From: an uncultured Lachnospiraceae bacterium
GTDB taxonomy: Bacteria > Bacillota > Clostridia > Lachnospirales > Lachnospiraceae
DNA: 46,677 bases
NCBI GenBank assembly: GCA_947172705.1
Contig: CAMWCA010000025.1
Coordinates: 1-46,677 of the forward strand
Direction: 5' to 3'
How positions within the stretch are numbered: the stretch's first letter is position 1; every line of letters starts with the position of its first letter. Under the pieces are notes generated by a model. It was not told the DNA's origin. It made no database searches and saw nothing but the letters and a program-made list of their open reading frames with translations. The translations under genes were made by a program, and so were the position numbers. Shown in pieces: positions 42,112 to 46,677 of this stretch.

Positions 42112-42351
42112 TTATAAATACCGAAACAATTCCTTTGCTTCTTCCTTCCTTACCGTTTCCTGTACGTTTAAAACCTCCACCTTTACATCCTTATTGCCAA
42201 ATGCAATGGTTATAATATCCCCTTCCTTTACATTGGCGGAAGCCTTTGCGGGCTTATCATTAATCAGGACCCTTCCGGCATCGCATGCCTCGTTGGCAAC
42301 TGTTCTTCTCTTAATTAATCGGGAAACCTTTAAATACTTATCCAGTCTCAT
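42112..42351 (-). CDS. rqcP: RNA-binding S4 domain protein RqcP (YabO)
   Basis: A 79-residue S4 domain protein: MRLDKYLKVSRLIKRRTVA and GRVLINDKPAKASANVKEGD are the hallmark S4 residues. RqcP binds the stalled 50S subunit and helps alanine tailing of nascent chains. Starts after GGAGGAG, 30 bases beyond the hup terminator; no separate promoter is evident. MutS2 in the same window belongs to the same rescue pathway. Confidence 0.92.
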   Translation of the reverse strand: MRLDKYLKVSRLIKRRTVANEACDAGRVLINDKPAKASANVKEGDIITIAFGNKDVKVEVLNVQETVRKEEAKELFRYL

Positions 42352-42380
42352 CTCTCCTCCATTTCAATTACGCCAAATAT

Positions 42381-42407
42381 AAAAGGACCTGCCTGGCAGG
42401 TCCTTTT
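42381..42407 (-). terminator. Rho-independent terminator of hup
   Basis: AAAAGGACCTGCC/GGCAGGTCCTTTT, a nearly continuous palindrome, in the hup-rqcP gap. On the minus strand it ends in TTTT. Confidence 0.85.
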
Positions 42408-42420
42408 TAAAATCATGATC

Positions 42421-42696
42421 TTATGCGTTAACCAAATCCTTTAAAGCCTTACCAGCTTTGAACTTAGGAGCCTTGGATGCTGCAATGGGCATAACCTCGC
42501 CTGTCTGGGGGTTTCTTCCTTCTCTTGCTGCTCTCTTGGATACTTCAAAAGTACCAAAACCAACCAACTGAACCTTTCCGTCTTTCTTTAATTCTTCGGA
42601 TACAACATCAACAAAAGCTTTTAAAGCCTGTTCTGCATCTTTCTTGGATAATCCGGCCTGCTCAGCCATAGCTACTACTAATTCTGTTTTGTTCAT
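42421..42696 (-). CDS. hup: DNA-binding protein HU
   Basis: A 91-residue HU/IHF-fold protein with [20 protein letters not shown] (the DNA-gripping arm region) and [11 protein letters not shown] at the C-terminus. It bends and compacts DNA as a dimer. GAGGAGGA precedes the ATG. Its strong promoter and terminator make it mostly monocistronic. Confidence 0.95.
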   Translation of the reverse strand: MNKTELVVAMAEQAGLSKKDAEQALKAFVDVVSEELKKDGKVQLVGFGTFEVSKRAAREGRNPQTGEVMPIAASKAPKFKAGKALKDLVNA

Positions 42697-42764
42697 TTCG
42701 AACTCCTCCTCTTTATATGAGTGTTTTTTTCCTAGATGTCTCTCTTTTGAAACGCCTATATCTA

Positions 42765-42793
42765 TATATATCGTTTTTGGTTTTATTTGTCAA
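42765..42793 (-). promoter_or_regulatory. Sigma-A promoter of hup
   Basis: Minus strand TTGACA (42788-42793), 17-base spacer, TATATA (42765-42770), about 70 bases before hup. Confidence 0.8.
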
Positions 42794-42872
42794 GGTATAT
42801 TTCCCCATTTGCGCACTTTTTATGCGGTCTTTCCAAGGTTTTGACTGTTTTTGACAAGTTTATCTCTTTTAA

Positions 42873-42896
42873 AATCAAACGAAATTTCATTTTGAT
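42873..42896 (-). terminator. Weak stem-loop at the end of the PEGA lipoprotein gene
   Basis: Minus strand ATCAAA ... TTTGAT with inner GAAATTTC, then TTTTAAAAG, overlapping the stop codon. It may be a weak terminator. Confidence 0.3.
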
Positions 42897-44257
42897 GTAT
42901 TTCCGCTGACCGTATTACCGCTGACAGTGTTGCTGCTCACGGTATTACCGCTTACCGTATTAGGGAACGGGCTGGTTCCATTTTCAGGGTCCAGGTCAGG
43001 GAAGGAATAGGTGACATCCTGATGATCATCTGCAATCTGTATGCCATAACTCCTGGTAATATATCCTGTCTTCCGCAAAGTAATAGTATGTTCACCGGGA
43101 GTTTTCATATAAGTCACCGGTACAATTCCTTTATACAGATTATCCTGATAAACGTCCACTCCCGCAGGCGCTTCAATGGTAATTCTGCCTTCTCCGTCCT
43201 CTTTAACCGTAATACTGTTTTCAGAAACAGTGGAAGCGCCTTCCAAATTCATTCTTACAGTAGTAGTCTCATCTTCTACCTGAAAATACTCAGAAAGCGT
43301 ATCATAGCCTGAAGCCTTAGCCGTCACTTGATGGAGTCCAACAGGCAGCCTGATGGGATAAGTGGTGTCGATCTTTTCATCATCCACATACACCGTTGCC
43401 GTACTCGGCGTAATTTCAAATTTTACGATCCCGCTATCCGACTCAGGTATTTCAATGTCCCCCAGATCCAATACCGTCTCTTTGTTTCGCTCAATGGTAA
43501 TCTCCCGGGTCTCATCGATCCCGGTGCCTGTAAGCCTGACGGTGTAATCTCCCTCCGGTACTGTAAAAAGCATATCCGGCGCAATCTGAGAGATAACCGT
43601 TTGTCCAATCTCTATCCATCCGCCCAAAACAGCGTCTTCATTTTTCAAATCCAGATAGCCATGTCCCTTATCCACCGTAATGCTGATAATCTCATGCCCC
43701 TTCCCTTTGAAAGAAAGCACATCCTGGCGGATTACCTGATCTACACTGATAGGGCGCCCCGCCGAAAAAACCAGCACTCTGTCACTGATACTGTAGGATT
43801 CACTTCCAATGGTAGCGCTTCCGCTTCCTGCACCCAAATTATACTTTGCCACTCCCTCGTAGCTCCATGCCTCTCCGGAAAGGGTAATAGAACCCATTCT
43901 TTCCAATTCGCTGTTATATGTAATATCCGCAATATCTCCAGCCTTTAACTGTGCCACGGTCATGGCACTTCCGTACTTATCCTGTACAATGGTAGTGCCG
44001 TCATATTTTAAATTTCTGCCTTCGTTTCTGTCGATCATATACATGGCAACCAGACACTCTTCCTCATCCACCGCCTCTATCACCACCGAAGACGAAGACG
44101 TATAAATATTAACAGGCTGCTCCTCTTCACCGTTTTCATAGGCGCTTTCAAAACTGGATTCCTGCGCCAGGCTTGCGGCGCTGCAACCTGTAAGTATCAG
44201 ACACAGACCACATAGCGCAGGCTTTATGACCCTTTGTATTTTATCTTGATTTATCAT
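42887..44257 (-). CDS. PEGA-domain lipoprotein with C-terminal VSGN repeats
   Basis: A 456-residue lipoprotein (lipobox LILTGC, Cys25). The middle is an unclassified beta-rich region; two PEGA domains follow at about 277-338 (ITPSTATVYVDDEKID ... PVGLHQVTAKASGY) and 357-418 (GVDVYQDNLYKGIVP ... PGEHTITLRKTGY). The last 24 residues are 5-residue NTVSG units. PEGA domains occur in surface proteins and may bind cell-wall material. The start at 44255-44257 has GGGGGT upstream. Own promoter at 44309-44336. Function unknown. Confidence 0.82.
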   Translation of the reverse strand: MINQDKIQRVIKPALCGLCLILTGCSAASLAQESSFESAYENGEEEQPVNIYTSSSSVVIEAVDEEECLVAMYMIDRNEGRNLKYDGTTIVQDKYGSAMTVAQLKAGDIADITYNSELERMGSITLSGEAWSYEGVAKYNLGAGSGSATIGSESYSISDRVLVFSAGRPISVDQVIRQDVLSFKGKGHEIISITVDKGHGYLDLKNEDAVLGGWIEIGQTVISQIAPDMLFTVPEGDYTVRLTGTGIDETREITIERNKETVLDLGDIEIPESDSGIVKFEITPSTATVYVDDEKIDTTYPIRLPVGLHQVTAKASGYDTLSEYFQVEDETTTVRMNLEGASTVSENSITVKEDGEGRITIEAPAGVDVYQDNLYKGIVPVTYMKTPGEHTITLRKTGYITRSYGIQIADDHQDVTYSFPDLDPENGTSPFPNTVSGNTVSSNTVSGNTVSGNTSK

Positions 44258-44308
44258 CCTTATACCCCCGCGTACAGCAAGCGTGCTTATAAACAATTCC
44301 TCATTTAG

Positions 44309-44336
44309 AGTATATCACGTAACCGGGATTAGTCAA
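44309..44336 (-). promoter_or_regulatory. Sigma-A promoter of the PEGA lipoprotein
   Basis: Minus strand TTGACT (44331-44336), 16-base spacer, TATACT (44309-44314). Its -35 overlaps the stop codon of the CotS-like gene. Confidence 0.7.
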
Positions 44337-45337
44337 ACGAAAGTATGCTGATTTCCAAAAGCTGACAAATATCTGGCTTTGAATTTTCTTAAAAATTCCT
44401 GCTTTTCCTTTTCCTGCTCCGTCAGTTTATTAAGCTTCTCCAAATTTTTCCCCGGAATCCATGCTTTTCCGGAATTATAATAAAAATTAACGATCTTCCA
44501 GAATTTTTCAGGATAGGCAAGTCGGTAATACAACTGCAAATACTCTTCTTCCTTCATGGGGCGCACCTTTTCATAAGCGCTGGTAAGCTCAAACCCGATC
44601 TGTGCATCCCAACTGTTCTTTTCAAGAAGCTTCCTCATAAACAGATACAGATCCCGTACCGGACTGTCGAAAACACATTTTTCAAAATTGATCAGTTTCA
44701 TTCCGCCGCCGGTAACCATAATATTATGATACTGATAGTCGCCATGGCATACAAAATTTCCTTTTTGTTCCTTCTGAAAAAACCTTAATTCCTCTGTAAT
44801 CTGCAATGCCAGATTTAAAAAATAATCATAATTTTTGATCAGACTAATTTCAAAATCTGTTTTCTGACCTCTCTCTTTTAAATACTTTTTTACCCTGCGA
44901 AGCTCCTTATTATGCTTTTCAAATTCCTGATGGGCAAAACGGCGTATCCCTGTGTCAGTAAAAACCGGTTCCTCCAGATGAGATACTTTATGAAAAGCAG
45001 CAAGGGTTCCTACCGCCTGTCTGCACTCTTCCAGATCCTTTACATTGCATTCCCGCCCCTCAAAGCAGGTTTTCAGGATATAAAAGGTTCCATCCTGATC
45101 CTGGGTCAAAAGCTCCTGTTGCCTGTTTTTAAGAATACTCTCTACCCCCAAAAATCCTCTTTCCTTTACTATGGTAAGCAGCGCATCCTGAAAAAGAACT
45201 TTCTCCCTATGCCCTGCGTATTCCTTCAATATACAGGTTCCCTGTGGTGTTTCACAAAGAATAGCGCCCCGTCCTTTCCAGGTACGAAGCACTTCTATAT
45301 CATAATTTTCCAGCAAACTGACGCTTCTGTCATTCAC
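44333..45337 (-). CDS. CotS-like spore coat protein (aminoglycoside phosphotransferase-like kinase fold)
   Basis: A 334-residue protein with kinase-like HGDYQYHN (198-205) and a metal-site segment MKLINFEKC where Asn217 replaces the usual Asp of DFD/DFG. CotS-family proteins decorate the spore coat, and YutH/CotI relatives have this fold; kinase activity is uncertain given the Asp loss. A GTG (45335-45337) lies 7 bases after GGGGGT; the TTG-initiated longer frame is less likely. A possible sigma-K -10 (CATATGATA, 45367-45375) lies upstream. Confidence 0.82.
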   Translation of the reverse strand: MNDRSVSLLENYDIEVLRTWKGRGAILCETPQGTCILKEYAGHREKVLFQDALLTIVKERGFLGVESILKNRQQELLTQDQDGTFYILKTCFEGRECNVKDLEECRQAVGTLAAFHKVSHLEEPVFTDTGIRRFAHQEFEKHNKELRRVKKYLKERGQKTDFEISLIKNYDYFLNLALQITEELRFFQKEQKGNFVCHGDYQYHNIMVTGGGMKLINFEKCVFDSPVRDLYLFMRKLLEKNSWDAQIGFELTSAYEKVRPMKEEEYLQLYYRLAYPEKFWKIVNFYYNSGKAWIPGKNLEKLNKLTEQEKEKQEFLRKFKARYLSAFGNQHTFV

Positions 45338-45366
45338 AGCGATTACCCCCAATTCGTGTCATATCC

Positions 45367-45375
45367 TATCATATG
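45367..45375 (-). promoter_or_regulatory. Possible sigma-K -10 element before the CotS-like gene
   Basis: CATATGATA on the minus strand matches the sigma-K -10 pattern CATAnnnTA. The -35 region is only weakly AC-like. cotS in B. subtilis is a late mother-cell gene. Confidence 0.3.
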
Positions 45376-45393
45376 AATAACCGCTGTAAAGTA

Positions 45394-46677
45394 TTACTGA
45401 ATTTCCCTTGCCTTTTTGATCAGAATCTCCTTTTCATTTTGAGAAGGGTCCTCCACCACAAGGTTCAAAAGCTTTTTCAACATATCGCCGATCTCGCGCC
45501 CGGGCTGCATACCCGCTTCCCTGATCAGATCTGTGCCTGTAACCGCAAGGGTCTTCAGGGAAACGCACTGCTTCTGGGAAAGAATTTCCTGATAAACCCT
45601 GCCCACTGCTCCAAGCTTTTCTTCCTTCTCCCTGCGCATATACATACTCTGCGCCTTCAGATCTGCCTCCTTTACCTCCAGTAAAAGAGGAAAGATCGAT
45701 TCTCCTGTTTTCAAAATTGCCCGTCTTACCCCTGCCGGTCCGGGCGAAATATTATAATCATGGTACCGCACCAGCTTTGTAACATCATTCAGGGTATCAT
45801 TGTCAAACTTCAATCTTCTTAAAATCATCCGTGTCATTTCCTCTGAAACGGCGGGATGACCATGAAAATGATAAATTCCATCTTCATCTTTTGTAAGCGT
45901 CCGGGGTTTGCCTATGTCATGAAAAAGCATGGCAAGTCGCAGAATCTTATGGGGTCGTATTTCTTCCATTGACCTTAAAATATGCTCGCCTACACAATAG
46001 CAGTGATGGGGATTGTTCTGCTCTGTCTCCATGCATCTGTCAAATTCCGGTAAAATGACCTCTGTAATTCCTGTTTCATAGGCAGTGCGGAGGGCTTCAG
46101 GATGGGGGGAGGTAATCAGCTTTACCAATTCTGCCTGAATTCTTTCTGCACTGACCTGAACCAGCCTTGGCGACAATTCCCGAATCGCCTCTGCCGTCTG
46201 ATCCTCGATCCTGTAACCCAGCTGTGCGGAAAAACGCACGGCGCGCATCATCCTCAATGCATCCTCCGTAAATCGTTCCTCCGGTTTCCCTACACAGCGA
46301 ATTACCTTTTTCTGAAGATCCTCCGCCCCTTTAAACACATCCACCAGACCTGCCGCGTCATTATACGCCATGGCGTTTATGGTGAAATCCCTGCGCTTCA
46401 GATCCTCCTTCAGATCCGGCGTAAAGACAACCTCTTTCGGGTGTCTGCCGTCCTCATATACGCCATCGATGCGGTAGGTGGTAACTTCAAATCCTTCTCT
46501 GTCAAGCATCACTGTAACAGTCCCATGTTGTATGCCTGTATCGATGGTTCGTGGAAAAAGCGCTTTCACCTGACCGGGGGACGCGGAGGTGGTAATATCC
46601 CAGTCATCCGGCTTCCTTCCTAAAATGGAATCACGAATGCAGCCGCCTACTGCATACGCTTCGTAGCCGGCTTCCAT
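45394..46677 (-). CDS. cca: CCA tRNA nucleotidyltransferase, N-terminus cut by window edge
   Basis: 427 residues are visible, reading in from the right edge; about 20 N-terminal residues probably lie outside, since GYEAYAVGGCIRDSILGR normally follows a short helix. Class II nucleotidyltransferase motifs are present: GGCIRD, DWDITTSA and RRDFTINAMAYN. The C-terminal half has an HD domain (MLFHDIGKP, FHGHPAVSEEMT). It adds or repairs the CCA end of tRNAs. The HD domain indicates the CCA-adding rather than poly(A) polymerase type. Confidence 0.92.
   Translation of the reverse strand: MEAGYEAYAVGGCIRDSILGRKPDDWDITTSASPGQVKALFPRTIDTGIQHGTVTVMLDREGFEVTTYRIDGVYEDGRHPKEVVFTPDLKEDLKRRDFTINAMAYNDAAGLVDVFKGAEDLQKKVIRCVGKPEERFTEDALRMMRAVRFSAQLGYRIEDQTAEAIRELSPRLVQVSAERIQAELVKLITSPHPEALRTAYETGITEVILPEFDRCMETEQNNPHHCYCVGEHILRSMEEIRPHKILRLAMLFHDIGKPRTLTKDEDGIYHFHGHPAVSEEMTRMILRRLKFDNDTLNDVTKLVRYHDYNISPGPAGVRRAILKTGESIFPLLLEVKEADLKAQSMYMRREKEEKLGAVGRVYQEILSQKQCVSLKTLAVTGTDLIREAGMQPGREIGDMLKKLLNLVVEDPSQNEKEILIKKAREIQ

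Noticed and set aside
42745..42775. TA-rich simple repeat upstream of hup as a regulatory element
   Set aside because: It contains the -10 of the hup promoter and ordinary AT-rich leader; nothing more is supported.
42890..42970. Short direct repeats resembling a CRISPR array
   Set aside because: They are the 15-base coding units of the NTVSG tail, without spacers or cas genes.

Overview
The window is typical of a spore-forming, low-to-mid GC Firmicute, most likely a Lachnospiraceae-type clostridium. The evidence is the conserved sporulation/division island (hup, rqcP, yabP, yabQ, divIC, spoIIE, tilS, hpt, ftsH), a spoVT gene, a CotS-like coat kinase, strong AGGAGG ribosome-binding sites, frequent GTG/TTG starts and many near-consensus sigma-A promoters. 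Species cannot be fixed from the sequence alone. No rRNA, tRNA, CRISPR array, transposase or phage gene was seen. All calls come from reading motifs and context; no database search was possible.

Layout. 1-533: a gene-poor stretch dominated by a ~390-bp near-palindrome with two inner hairpins, plus a partial related unit cut by the left edge. 534-9724 (minus): an eight-gene operon running from ribokinase through a BMP/NupOPQ-type nucleoside ABC importer to two ADP-ribosylglycohydrolase-fold paralogues and a YczE-type membrane protein. 9989-16546 (minus): a Dpp/Opp-type peptide importer ending in an M20 amidohydrolase, from a perfect-consensus promoter. 16676-18982 (minus): cysK and a MalY/PatB-type C-S lyase/aminotransferase. 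19046-23358 (minus): a polyamine importer in which PotC and PotD are fused and the PotA TOBE domain is split by two ~85-residue repeats. 23514-24134 (plus): a small C39-like cysteine peptidase. 24218-27153 (minus): spoVT, a PflX-like radical SAM protein and a polytopic membrane protein. 27320-33234 (plus): mutS2, a two-component system, trmL and a SIMPL lipoprotein. 33246-35399 (minus): a GH13 alpha-glycosidase. 35400-35703: promoter, terminator and a candidate ~95-nt small RNA. 35704-42696 (minus): the division/sporulation island. 42887-46677 (minus): a PEGA-domain lipoprotein, a CotS-like protein and a CCA-adding enzyme cut by the right edge.

How the genes work together. The first operon reads as uptake of a riboside, hydrolysis by ARH-fold enzymes standing in for the usual nucleoside hydrolase, and phosphorylation of the released ribose; this is the best candidate for an undescribed pathway here. 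The second imports peptides or N-acylated amino acids and hydrolyses an amide; next to cysK and a C-S lyase, a role in sulfur or amino-acid salvage is possible. The island from hup to ftsH couples chromosome packing, ribosome rescue, septation and forespore signalling, and spoIIE carries two candidate Spo0A boxes over a sigma-A -10. The other main observations are the PotA insert, the PotCD fusion, a soluble SpoIIE at the canonical locus, a Shine-Dalgarno-sequestering hairpin before the SIMPL lipoprotein, and the candidate C-rich small RNA behind ftsH.
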